Source: Actinomycetes bacterium (GTDB taxonomy: Bacteria > Actinomycetota > Acidimicrobiia > Acidimicrobiales > JAKAOS01). From it: a stretch of DNA of 22,030 bases. Shown here piece by piece: positions 7,832-15,660 of the stretch. The notes beneath the pieces were generated by a model that saw only the letters and a program-made list of their open reading frames with translations, had not been told where the DNA came from and did not search any database. Numbering within the stretch: position 1 is the stretch's first letter; every line of letters begins with the position of its first letter. The position numbers and the translations under genes are program-made. Location: NCBI GenBank assembly GCA_021790615.1, contig JAJYGW010000128.1, positions 1 through 22,030 of the forward strand, read 5' to 3'.

Positions 7832-9192
7832 CCGCGGCGTCCGTCCGGCTCCGGCGCGGAACGCGGCTCGTCCGGCTTCCGGTCGATGACCCGCATCAGT
7901 GCGGTGACGGTCGGCCACCCGGGCCGCCCGGCGATGGCCGACGAGACGAGCTCGGCGGCGGTGACACCGGGGTCGATACCCGGGCAGTGGCGGCGCAGGA
8001 TCTCGGCTACTTCGCGCTGGAGTTGGCTCTTGATGCCTATGCCGACCTCCGCCTGGTGGGATTCGATCACCGACCTCGCCCCCGGCAGCAGCTCGACCGT
8101 GTCGCGCAGACGCCGGAGGAGGCCGAGCATCATCGCCAGCTCTGCTGCCGGGACAGCGCTTCCGTCCTCGTGGGGCTCGAGTGAAGCCATGAGGGACCCG
8201 CCGGCCAACACCTGAGTCCAGATCACGCTGTCGGCGAGGTCTGCCGTGGAGGGGAACAAGAACGCCGCGATCTCGCTCACCACGCCCGCCTCTTCTGCTG
8301 TCGACTCGACAGTGCGCTCGGAGCCGAGTGGCCACGAGCGCGCGGCGGACTCGACCATCCGATCGAACGCAGCCTGCCCGTCGGCGGTCTGCGGGCGCCT
8401 CGGATCGCCGAGCGCGCCGTCCTCGGTGAGGGCAAGGGCCACGGCGTACATGGCTTCGCCGACGAGGGTGCTGTCGATCGCATCGGGGTCGATGTAGTGG
8501 CGCAGCACCGCTCCGTCCACCATGGCATGGAGGATGGCAAGTGTGTGCCGCGGGTCCAAGCCGCGCCGCGGCCGGCGACCGATGAGCGACATGGCGGCGA
8601 CGAGGATCGGCAGTAGGGCGTCGCTCATCTCGGAGTAGAAACGTGCCCGGATCGCCAACAGCTCCTCGCCCAGGCGGCGGTCTTCCTCGCTGATCTCGCT
8701 ACCTCCGTACCATCCCGGGCTCGCCGTGATGGCGGCCGAGTGGAAGATCCAACCGACCGGTCCGCCGAGAGCGCTGTACTGCGCCTCGATGTTCGCCGTC
8801 ATCGCCTCGATCAGTGCCTCCTTGAACGGGCGCTCGGCTACCACGGCGTCACCGAAGACACCTGCGATCTGGTCGGCGCTCGCGTCGAAGCCACTCCATC
8901 CCGGCCGGGCCGCGGCTCGAGCGACAGCGCGGACGATCGCGTCCTTGGACGACGCGCCCTCGCCCCGGAACTGCCGGTACGCGGTGTCCTTCGGCATGTC
9001 GACGTCGGCGCTGAGAGTCGAGGCGTTGAGGGCGGATCGCAGGAGGTCCATCGGATGCGTGAGAATGCGCGCGAGGCCGGCTTCGATGAGGACTTCGCGC
9101 TTTGCCTCCCGGTTCTGCTGTCGCTTCTCCATCGGCCTCGCTTCGAAGTCCGCGTCGAACAGAAAGCCAGCAGTCCGTACTGGTCGTCGCAT
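7771..9192 (-). CDS. Double TetR-like transcriptional regulator
   Basis: A 473-residue protein, about twice the normal TetR length. The first half opens with KREVLIEAGLARIL (31-44) and has a recognition-helix-like DTAYRQF at 69-75, then SSKDAIVRAVARAA, like the start of a TetR domain. A second similar unit begins near 275: ERTVESTAEEAGVVSEIAA (292-310), then TADLADSVI. Each half is followed by a long helical region such as TetR ligand domains have. Both HTH units are diverged, and the first has lost much of its turn, so DNA binding needs testing. ATG 9192 is the longest start; ATG 9132 (MEKRQQNREAK) is an equally plausible start, and neither has a convincing Shine-Dalgarno. The 3' end overlaps katA by 61 bp. 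Confidence 0.72.
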   Translation of the reverse strand: MRRPVRTAGFLFDADFEARPMEKRQQNREAKREVLIEAGLARILTHPMDLLRSALNASTLSADVDMPKDTAYRQFRGEGASSKDAIVRAVARAAARPGWSGFDASADQIAGVFGDAVVAERPFKEALIEAMTANIEAQYSALGGPVGWIFHSAAITASPGWYGGSEISEEDRRLGEELLAIRARFYSEMSDALLPILVAAMSLIGRRPRRGLDPRHTLAILHAMVDGAVLRHYIDPDAIDSTLVGEAMYAVALALTEDGALGDPRRPQTADGQAAFDRMVESAARSWPLGSERTVESTAEEAGVVSEIAAFLFPSTADLADSVIWTQVLAGGSLMASLEPHEDGSAVPAAELAMMLGLLRRLRDTVELLPGARSVIESHQAEVGIGIKSQLQREVAEILRRHCPGIDPGVTAAELVSSAIAGRPGWPTVTALMRVIDRKPDEPRSAPEPDGRRGQPASSFATRAPRSPSTWRQ

Positions 9193-9207
9193 TTTGGCAC
9201 GAAATTG

Positions 9208-9217
9208 CTCCTAGGAG
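9208..9217. promoter_or_regulatory. CTCCTAGGAG palindrome between divergent genes
   Basis: A perfect 10-bp palindrome 15 bp upstream of the TetR-like gene (ATG 9192) and 74 bp upstream of the divergent secreted-protein gene. A TACCAT -10-like element for the latter lies at 9235-9240, so the palindrome overlaps the expected -35. It is a possible operator for the TetR-like protein; one 10-bp palindrome could also be chance. Confidence 0.3.
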
Positions 9218-9291
9218 TCGGCGGTGGCCATCCGTACCATCACCGGAGGGCTGGGCAGCTTGATGCTGGCCACAACGGGGGAGGTCGGCCG

Positions 9292-10401
9292 ATGAAGATC
9301 CGTCCGTTCGCACCCGACACGAAGGACGCCGCCGCCGTTCACCGGCGCGTCAAGTGGGCCGTCCTGCCCGTGGCTGTCACATTGTGCTGCGGCACCTTGT
9401 GTTGTGGCCTTCTCGGGTTCGGCACCGGTGTGGCGGGTGCATCGAGGCGGGCGCCACTTGCGGCGCGAGCACCGTCGTTCCGACCCCATGAGTTGTTCAA
9501 GGGTGACTACATCGAGAGCGGTGGCCACAAGGTCACCGCTGGAGGTGTCATCTGGTACCTCTCCGTGACGGCCGTCAGGTCGTCCACCGAGACCTCCGTG
9601 AGCGTGATGCTGACGCGGCCGATCTCGAAGACCTCGTATGAGAGCCACGATTGGTCCGTCCACGCGCTTCCGGCCACGAGCGTCACCAGTCCCGCCAAGG
9701 GCACCTTCAAGATCGATCCGCCGAGCACCTCGACCTCTCCGCTCATGTCCGTCGACGTCACGTTCAAGAACACGAGCAGCACGGCAGCAGCCTGCAAGAG
9801 CGGGAGCGAGACCGTGTACCACGGCACCATCTCGGGCAAGGTGAAGCTCGTGACGGGATTCAGCAAGCTCGGCACGATCGGCTCGACGGCGACGGTCATC
9901 AGCTTCAACTCGCCGAACACGGCGGAGGTGGACAACGACTGCGTTCCGACGACCCTGCCGACGTGCTTCGACGGCTACACCGTTTTCGCGGGTAGCTCAG
10001 GATCGACGGGTGGCTCAGGCCTGACATCGCTTGGCGCCTTCTCGTCCGGCAACAGCGACACGGTCTCGCTGGGTATGACCGTGCCCCTGAGCAAGCCGAA
10101 GAACGCGACGCGAACTGACTTCCTGACCGCTCCGGAGCCCAGAATTACGCTCAGCGGGCAGACCCTCACCATCCCGACTTCAGGCTCGAGCTTCACCGGA
10201 AGTGCGACGGTGAGCCTCACCGGTGGCACCAAGACGTTCAAGAGCAGCTGCAAGCTCGGGACCAAGAAGTACACCGAGAAGGCGGTCACCTATACGAGCC
10301 CGCACTTCACGAACCATGACCTGGTCGCGCACATGCTGGTACCGGGGAAGGTCCTCCTCGGGAGCGTGCTCTCCAGCTCGGCGACCGTGAACACCTACTG
10401 A
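9292..10401 (+). CDS. Secreted protein of unknown function, Ser/Thr-rich
   Basis: A 369-residue exported protein with no family I recognise. A basic N-terminus is followed by a hydrophobic core (about 23-45) with two CC pairs (CCGTLCCG at 32-39), then AGA at 48-50 as a likely signal-peptidase site. The mature part is rich in Ser, Thr, Gly and Val, with alternating strand-like segments, and suggests an all-beta extracellular protein. Several separated cysteines (in AACKSG, DNDCVP, PTCFDGY, SSCKLG) could form disulfides. No anchor or sorting motif is seen at the C-terminus (SSSATVNTY). The frame is open far upstream inside the opposite gene, but ATG 9292 is chosen because GGGGGAGG (9277-9284) lies 7 nt before it and a signal peptide follows. 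Confidence 0.82.
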   Translation: MKIRPFAPDTKDAAAVHRRVKWAVLPVAVTLCCGTLCCGLLGFGTGVAGASRRAPLAARAPSFRPHELFKGDYIESGGHKVTAGGVIWYLSVTAVRSSTETSVSVMLTRPISKTSYESHDWSVHALPATSVTSPAKGTFKIDPPSTSTSPLMSVDVTFKNTSSTAAACKSGSETVYHGTISGKVKLVTGFSKLGTIGSTATVISFNSPNTAEVDNDCVPTTLPTCFDGYTVFAGSSGSTGGSGLTSLGAFSSGNSDTVSLGMTVPLSKPKNATRTDFLTAPEPRITLSGQTLTIPTSGSSFTGSATVSLTGGTKTFKSSCKLGTKKYTEKAVTYTSPHFTNHDLVAHMLVPGKVLLGSVLSSSATVNTY

Positions 10402-10446
10402 GGTGAACATGATCGCCACTCTGACGGCTGGATCATCGACGCGCGG

Positions 10447-11307
10447 TCACACACGACGGTAGGCGGCCTCCACGATCGAGTAGAGCGCGAAGGCCGCCAA
10501 GCCGGCGGCAGCGAGGGAGACCCAGAGCGGACCGAGCGGCTGGTGTGCGACCGTCTGGAGCACTTGGTCGACGCTCTTCGCCTTCGCCGGTGAGTCCTGC
10601 GCGGCGCCGAGAGTGAGGTATACGCCGACGAGGAGGATGAGCCCGCCCCGGGTGACGTCACCGATGATGCCCGTGACACGCGCACCCGCGAAGGCCCAGC
10701 CGGGCATGCGGGAGCGACGAAAGGTCCGGCGAGAGTCGTGCGCGCACGACCACACGGCGAGCGCGACACCGCCGATGATGAGTCCGGCGCCGCCGAGACC
10801 CACGAGCACCTGCCCGGCGGGCCAGCGGAGCGCCGTGGCGACGTACGGAGCCGGGTGGCTCGACGGGCCGCTCGAGCTGTTACCGGACCCCTCGAGCAGT
10901 GAGACGGCGTCTGCGCACAGCGTGAAGTAGGCGGCGGCGATGAACGACCAGCCGAGTCGCTGCCAGCCCGACGGCCGATCGCGCGAGGCGGGCTCGATGC
11001 CGGTCACGACCTGCACGAGGCGCCAGGCGCCGTAGGCCCCGAGTCCTGCGCTGAGGAGCCCGAGCAGGAACGGCCCGGCCGGATGCCTGGCGATCTCCGC
11101 CAGGGCGCCAGTGCCCGATGCCTGCGTCGGAGCGCTCCCGCGAACCGCGATGAGTGCGGCAAGCACCGCCAACACGACGTAGATGATCCCCCGGGAGAGG
11201 AGTCCGACCCGTGCGACGGGCTTCACCCAGGCTCGCGCCTCGGCTCTGGCGCGCCGGGGCGGAGTCGTCCGTTCCGCAACCTCTGCAGTGCTCGTCACCC
11301 ACGGCAC
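10447..11307 (-). CDS. DUF1206 integral membrane protein
   Basis: A 286-residue membrane protein with about six transmembrane helices and a clear threefold internal repeat. Each unit has a first helix, a short loop, and a second helix: RVGLLSRGIIYVVLAVLA (33-50) with HPAGPFLLGLLSAGLGAYGA (75-94); WQRLGWSFIAAAY (115-127) with RWPAGQVLVGLGGAGLI (161-177); and RVTGIIGDVTRGGLILLVGVY (210-230, shown in part) with HQPLGPLWVSLAAAGLAAF (255-273). This is the pattern of DUF1206, a family common in actinobacteria with no assigned function. GTG 11307 has AAGGGG close upstream; GTG 11298 is an alternative. It follows the nickel/cobalt permease by 39 bp, so a shared transcript is likely. Confidence 0.85.
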   Translation of the reverse strand: MPWVTSTAEVAERTTPPRRARAEARAWVKPVARVGLLSRGIIYVVLAVLAALIAVRGSAPTQASGTGALAEIARHPAGPFLLGLLSAGLGAYGAWRLVQVVTGIEPASRDRPSGWQRLGWSFIAAAYFTLCADAVSLLEGSGNSSSGPSSHPAPYVATALRWPAGQVLVGLGGAGLIIGGVALAVWSCAHDSRRTFRRSRMPGWAFAGARVTGIIGDVTRGGLILLVGVYLTLGAAQDSPAKAKSVDQVLQTVAHQPLGPLWVSLAAAGLAAFALYSIVEAAYRRV

Positions 11308-11346
11308 GTACCCCTTGCGGCCCGGGAGGGAACGCCGGTCGGCCCG

Positions 11347-12501
11347 CTACTCCGCCCGGGCGAGCGCCGGCTCGCGGGTCTCGCCCGAGGCCTCGTTCCG
11401 GGCGGCTCGCGCTTCTTCGGCAGCCGAGTCCCAGCGCTGCTCGATGTGGCCGTACCGCCAGATCGCCAGCGCGACGACCCACGTCACCACGAACAGCCCG
11501 ACGATGATGAAGCCGGCGGAGTTGATGTTGAAGTTCTGGAAGAAGACCGCCGTGCCGCCACCGAGGTTGAACTCCTGGGTGAGCAGCGCGATGAGCTCGA
11601 CTGTGCCGATCAGGAACGCCACCACGACAGAGAGCCCAGTGATCGTGATGTTGTAGTACACCTTCCGGATCGGCCTCGAGAACGCCCAGCCGTAGGCGAA
11701 GTTCATGAAGCACCCGTCTGCAGTGTCGAGGAGGCTCATCCCCGCCGCGAAGAGGATCGGCAGCGAGAGGACCGCGTAGAAGGGGAGGCCGCTCTCGACC
11801 GCTGTGCCCGAGATGATGAGGAGGCCGACCTCGGTGGCGGTGTCGAAGCCGAGCCCGAACAGCACCCCGATCGGGTACATCTTCCACGGCGAGTCGATGC
11901 GCCTCGCGAGGCGCCCGAGGAAGCGATTCATGAGGCCGCGCTTGTTGAGCTGCTCCTCGAGCGCATCGTCGTCGTAGAGGCCTTGGCGCATCTCCCGGAA
12001 TACGCGCACGATCGACACGAGGACGACGACGTTCAGGGCCGCGATCAGGTAGAGGAACAGCCCGGAGACCGAGGTGCCGACGATGTTCGTCAGGCGGTGC
12101 AGGTTCGAGCTGCCGTTGCTGACCTGGCCGTCGAGGGCCCGGATGCCGAAGTTGAGCAGGATCGCCAGGCTGAAGACGATCGTCGAGTGCCCCAACGAGA
12201 ACCAGAAACCCGTCGAGATCGGCCGCTTCCCCTCCGCCATCAGCTTGCGCGTGGTGTTGTCGATCGCGGCGATGTGGTCTGCGTCGAAGGCATGGCGCAT
12301 GCCGAGCGTGTAGGCAAGGAAACCGGTGCCGATGCCGAAGACCATCCCCTTCGCCGAGCTCTGGTGGAAGTGGTGTGCCGCTGCCGCGAACAGCAGGGAG
12401 AAACCGACCACGTGGAGCAGCAGGACGGCGCCGGCCATACCGCCCAGTCCCGTCCACTCCCGGGCTGACAGACCGTGCCGCAGCCGCTCAAGGCGAGCCA
12501 T
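11347..12501 (-). CDS. Nickel/cobalt permease, NiCoT family (HoxN/NicO type)
   Basis: High-affinity Ni2+/Co2+ uptake across the cytoplasmic membrane. At 384 residues with about eight transmembrane helices it fits the NiCoT family. The metal-selecting signature RHAFDADHIAAIDN is at 69-82, with GHSTIVF at 104-110, GLGFDTATEV at 216-225 and LFAAGMSLLDTADG at 250-263. A charged cytoplasmic loop lies about 168-210 and a charged tail ends the protein. ATG 12501 begins MARLERLRHG; TAGGGT lies 6 nt upstream and there is no Shine-Dalgarno, so the message may be leaderless. Ni versus Co preference cannot be read from the sequence, but the divergent Fur-type regulator and Nur-like box favour nickel. No urease, hydrogenase or Ni-SOD gene is in the window. 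Confidence 0.95.
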   Translation of the reverse strand: MARLERLRHGLSAREWTGLGGMAGAVLLLHVVGFSLLFAAAAHHFHQSSAKGMVFGIGTGFLAYTLGMRHAFDADHIAAIDNTTRKLMAEGKRPISTGFWFSLGHSTIVFSLAILLNFGIRALDGQVSNGSSNLHRLTNIVGTSVSGLFLYLIAALNVVVLVSIVRVFREMRQGLYDDDALEEQLNKRGLMNRFLGRLARRIDSPWKMYPIGVLFGLGFDTATEVGLLIISGTAVESGLPFYAVLSLPILFAAGMSLLDTADGCFMNFAYGWAFSRPIRKVYYNITITGLSVVVAFLIGTVELIALLTQEFNLGGGTAVFFQNFNINSAGFIIVGLFVVTWVVALAIWRYGHIEQRWDSAAEEARAARNEASGETREPALARAE

Positions 12502-12518
12502 GCGTCTACCCTACCCAA

Positions 12519-12535
12519 TTGCGAGCTGATTGCGA
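12519..12535. promoter_or_regulatory. Nur-box-like operator between the nickel permease and Fur gene
   Basis: TTGCGA (12519-12524), five bases, TTGCGA (12530-12535). The box known for Streptomyces coelicolor Nur is tTGCaa-N5-ttGCAA; each half here matches five of six bases with the exact 5-bp spacer. It lies 17 bp upstream of the permease start, overlapping its likely core promoter (TAGGGT at 12508-12513 on the minus strand), and 55 bp upstream of the regulator. Repression of the permease by nickel-loaded regulator is the expected logic. Confidence 0.6.
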
Positions 12536-12575
12536 CAGGGGTCAGTTCTCATCAGCTCGGCGGTCCGGTGCGCCG

Positions 12576-12590
12576 TACACTCGGCGGCAC
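12576..12590 (+). promoter_or_regulatory. Leaderless -10 element for the Nur-like gene
   Basis: TACACT (12576-12581) fits TAnnnT and ends 9 nt before the ATG at 12591. No Shine-Dalgarno is present in the gap. A -35 at the right distance is weak. Confidence 0.4.
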
Positions 12591-13076
12591 ATGAGCCGCC
12601 GACAAGCCGGCGCCACAGCGGCGCCACCGGAGACCGACCCGGTCGAAGCGGTCCTCGACCTGCTCCGAGCCAAGGGAGGTCGTGTGACGACGGCCCGCCG
12701 CCAGCTGCTCGAGGCCCTCTTCGAGGCATCCGCGCACGCCACGGCCGAGGACCTCGCCGCGACCGTCCAGGCACGATCGCCCGACGTGCACATCTCGACC
12801 ATCTACCGCAACCTCGACGAGCTCGAGCGGCTCGGCGTGATCGTGCACACCCACCTCGGCCACGGCCCTGCCAGCTACCACCTGGCCTCAGCACCGCACG
12901 GCCATCTCGTCTGCGAGGTCTGCGGCACCACGATCGAGGCGCCGCCGGAGCTGTTCGCGGAGCTGGGGGCGCATGCGAGGCGGCGTTTCGGGTTCGTGAT
13001 CGATCCGCGCCATTTCGCCGTGCTCGGGCGATGTGAGGGATGCTCGGGGGACACAGGAGGGGGCACCACCACATGA
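12591..13076 (+). CDS. Fur-family regulator, probably nickel-responsive (Nur-like)
   Basis: A 161-residue Fur-family repressor. The winged helix includes GGRVTTARRQLLEALFEA (29-46) and HISTIYRNLDELERLGVI (67-84). The metal and dimer region is His-rich: H86-T-H88, H91, H97, then H103-G-H105 followed by C108-E-V-C111, and a second pair C148-E-G-C151 for structural zinc. It is clearly a different subgroup from the catalase-linked Fur at 5895. Assignment as Nur rests on context: it is divergent from a nickel/cobalt permease across a Nur-box-like site. Zur is the main alternative, since sequence alone cannot tell the two apart. Its stop overlaps the P450 start by 4 bp (ATGA). ATG 12591 sits behind a -10-like element. 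Confidence 0.87.
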   Translation: MSRRQAGATAAPPETDPVEAVLDLLRAKGGRVTTARRQLLEALFEASAHATAEDLAATVQARSPDVHISTIYRNLDELERLGVIVHTHLGHGPASYHLASAPHGHLVCEVCGTTIEAPPELFAELGAHARRRFGFVIDPRHFAVLGRCEGCSGDTGGGTTT

Positions 13077-14380
13077 CGGACACCGCCGGCGGCCTCACGA
13101 TCGTCGATCCCGAGTTCTGGCACCTGCCGCTTTCGGCGCGCATGGCCCACTTCGCCGAGCTTCGCGAGGTCGGCCCGTTCGCGAGGTTCGAGTTCGACGA
13201 CCCGTTCACGAACGAAAAGGGGTCCTTCTACGCGGTCACGCGCTACGCCGAGGTCGTCGAGATCAGCCGGCGCCCGCACGACTTCTGCTCCGGGCGCGGA
13301 TCGACGAGCATCATCGACATCCCCGCAGACGCCATGGAGTTCTTCGGCTCGTTCATCGTCATGGACGACCCCCGCCACGCCCGCCAGCGCGGCATCGTGT
13401 CCCGCAAGTTCACGCCGCGGCACCTCCGGGGCCTGCTCGACAGCGTCGAGGCCACATGCGACGAGGTCATCGACGAGATGTGCGAGAAGGGCGACGTGGA
13501 CTTCGTGAGGGCCATCTCACAGCCCTTTCCCCTCCTCGTGATCTGCGACATGATGGGCATACCGAGGAGCGAGTTCCGCACCGTCCTCGACGCGACGAAC
13601 GTGATCCTCGGTGCCGGGGACCCCGACTTCTTCCCGGGCGGCCAGGACGACATGATGATGGCCCTCATCCAAGCGGGGATGCAGCTCGCGAGCCTCATGA
13701 ACGAGCTCGCCGAGGAACGGCGGGCGCAACCTGCCGACGACCTCACCTCCGCGCTCGTGCACGCGGACGTCGGCGAGGACGTGCTGGCGCCGAACGAGCT
13801 GGCGGCCTTCTTCATCCTGCTGGCGGTGGCGGGCAACGACACGACCCGGACGGGAGCGTCGCTCGGCATGCACCTCTTGGCGGAGAACCCGGATCAACGG
13901 GCGGTCTGGCAGTCGGACGTCGACGCTCTCACGGGTTCGGCTGTCGAGGAGATCGTGCGCTGTGCCTCGCCGGTGACGTTCATGCGCCGTACGGTCACCC
14001 GCGATGTCACGCTGTCGGGTCAGGATTTCTCCGAAGGGGACAGGCTGATCCTGTTCTACGGAGCCGCCAACCGGGATCCGAGGGTCTTCCGGGATCCTGA
14101 ACGTTTCTACGTGCGGCGTGACCCGAACCCTCAGATCGGCTTCGGCGGGCCGGGCCCCCACTTCTGCCTCGGGGCGCACCTCGCCCGCCGGGAGCTCTCG
14201 GTGTTGTTCCGGAAGCTCTTCGAGCGCCTACCCGACATCGAGGTGACGGGCGACCCTGTGCCGCTCCAAGCGATGGGGGTCCCGCTCGTAGGCGGGATCA
14301 AGCACCTCCCGGTCCGGTTCACGCCGGCTCGGCGCGTCGGGACCGGCCCGGGTCTCGGCGGCATCATCGATTTCGACTGA
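13073..14380 (+). CDS. Cytochrome P450, CYP124/125/142-like
   Basis: A 435-residue soluble P450 monooxygenase. Landmarks are the C-helix HARQRG (102-107), the I-helix oxygen-binding motif A253-G-N-D-T-T-R259, the K-helix E293-I-V-R296, and the heme loop GFGGPGPHFCLG (356-367) with Cys365 as heme ligand. The heme loop and N-terminus (DPEFW, DDPFTNEKGSFYAVTRYAEV) resemble actinobacterial CYP124/125/142 proteins, which oxidise sterol side chains or methyl-branched lipids; the substrate here is unknown. No ferredoxin or reductase gene is nearby. ATG 13073 overlaps the Nur-like stop as ATGA, and AGGAGG lies at 13055-13060, slightly far upstream. The 3' end overlaps the convergent oxidase gene by 17 bp. 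Confidence 0.95.
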   Translation: MTDTAGGLTIVDPEFWHLPLSARMAHFAELREVGPFARFEFDDPFTNEKGSFYAVTRYAEVVEISRRPHDFCSGRGSTSIIDIPADAMEFFGSFIVMDDPRHARQRGIVSRKFTPRHLRGLLDSVEATCDEVIDEMCEKGDVDFVRAISQPFPLLVICDMMGIPRSEFRTVLDATNVILGAGDPDFFPGGQDDMMMALIQAGMQLASLMNELAEERRAQPADDLTSALVHADVGEDVLAPNELAAFFILLAVAGNDTTRTGASLGMHLLAENPDQRAVWQSDVDALTGSAVEEIVRCASPVTFMRRTVTRDVTLSGQDFSEGDRLILFYGAANRDPRVFRDPERFYVRRDPNPQIGFGGPGPHFCLGAHLARRELSVLFRKLFERLPDIEVTGDPVPLQAMGVPLVGGIKHLPVRFTPARRVGTGPGLGGIIDFD

Positions 14381-15440
14381 GGCGGAACCTGGCGTAGGCG
14401 TCGTCGAGCCGGCCGCTCGTCGCCAGGTCGGCGAGGAGCTCGCCGAGGAGCGGCCCGAACTTGAAGCCGTGCCCCGACGTTCCGCAACCGACGACGATCG
14501 CGCCTTCACGGTCGAGCACGAAGTCCTCGTTGGCGGTCGTGTCATAGAAGCACCGCTCGCTTGCGACCACATCCCCCTCCCACTCCGGGAAGTTCGCTCT
14601 GGCAGCCGTCCTGAGCTCGTCGAGCAGGTCTTGGTCATCCTCGAGGTTCGTCGCCGTGGCCGGGTCCACCTCGGAGCCGCGGTGGTGGAGCCCGAGCTTG
14701 TAGCGTGGCGCACCCTCGCCGCCAGGGTCGGGCAGCCCGTACCGGAGCGACTCGGCTCGATCGATCACGATCGGCCACGCTGCGGGCTCGGAGGCAAGGT
14801 AGGCGACCTGCTCGAGGGTGGAGCGCTGCGCCGGCATGCCACTCACTCCGGCGAGCGATGCCGTGCCAGCACCGGCACAGATGATCGCCGTCCTGGCGGC
14901 GATCCTGCCCTGTGGGGTCGCGACCCGGACGCCGTCGCCCTCGTCGGTGATCGATCTCACAGGCGTGTGCTCGCGCACGTCGGGAGCACCTGAGGACCGG
15001 AGCGCTGACAGGCACCGGTCTGCGCGCAGGACGGCGGATGCCGGCTCGAAGATCGCGTGACGTGGAACCACTGCGGGGTAGCGGCGTGCCACCTCGTCGG
15101 CCGGGATGCGCTCGCACGGGGCTTTGCAGACCGACATGGCGGCTTCGAGCTCGTCGAGGCGGGTGCCGAAGTTCAGCTGACCCGTCGGGACGAGCAACTG
15201 CGTCGAGGCCCCGGATTCGAGCTCTTGCCACATCGCGTGCGCCCGCATCGCGAGCCTGACGTAGAAGGGATCCTCGTAGCCGTACCGGAATATGCGGGCC
15301 GTGCCCTTGGAGCCCGCTCTCTCGTTGCCGACGGTTGCCGCCTCGAGGACGATGGCCTCTCGCCCCCGTCGACCGAGCGCACGTGCCGACGCCAGCCCGA
15401 GCAGCCCGCCTCCGACGACGACGAACTCGACCCGTTCCAT
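14364..15440 (-). CDS. Sarcosine oxidase-like FAD amine oxidoreductase (MSOX/SolA family)
   Basis: A 358-residue flavoprotein of the DAO superfamily. The N-terminal FAD-binding motif is VVVGGGLLGLASARAL (7-22), and the conserved GSKGTARIFRYGY (43-55) follows. RCFYDTTANEDFVLD (296-310) and GCGTSGHGFKFGPLLGEL (318-335) match the monomeric sarcosine oxidase / N-methyltryptophan oxidase pattern. Cys297 lines up by eye with the cysteine that holds FAD covalently in MSOX, and Lys248 (YKLGLH) with its oxygen-activating lysine. It should oxidise an N-methyl or secondary amine and release H2O2. The frame is open to 15584, but the region before 15440 is Arg-rich and unlike the family; ATG 15440 or ATG 15449 fits better. 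About 220 bp with no convincing gene separate it from the helicase upstream. Confidence 0.9.
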   Translation of the reverse strand: MERVEFVVVGGGLLGLASARALGRRGREAIVLEAATVGNERAGSKGTARIFRYGYEDPFYVRLAMRAHAMWQELESGASTQLLVPTGQLNFGTRLDELEAAMSVCKAPCERIPADEVARRYPAVVPRHAIFEPASAVLRADRCLSALRSSGAPDVREHTPVRSITDEGDGVRVATPQGRIAARTAIICAGAGTASLAGVSGMPAQRSTLEQVAYLASEPAAWPIVIDRAESLRYGLPDPGGEGAPRYKLGLHHRGSEVDPATATNLEDDQDLLDELRTAARANFPEWEGDVVASERCFYDTTANEDFVLDREGAIVVGCGTSGHGFKFGPLLGELLADLATSGRLDDAYARFRLSRNR

Positions 15441-15660
15441 GCCGCTCATCCCACCACAGGCCACGGCCACGGCCCACGCCGAACCGATCTCGCCCCTCCT
15501 CCGCGTCCTCGAGCAGGTAGCACATTGTCTGCCGACTGAACCCGTGCGCTCCCGCCGGTGGTGCCATCTCCTCGCAACCCGCACAACGAACGACAGGAAT
15601 ATCCCCGGGCGACTTCAGGTCCAGTGATGCGATCGAGGAGCGGGAACATCGACGCGATGA

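Noticed and set aside
10880..12457. 525-codon minus-strand frame and 461-codon plus-strand frame across the permease and DUF1206 genes
   Set aside because: Both are Arg/His/Asp-rich with no family features; the NiCoT and DUF1206 frames explain the DNA.
13033..14100. 355-codon plus-strand frame over the P450
   Set aside because: Arg/Gly/His-rich product; the overlapping frame has all P450 motifs.
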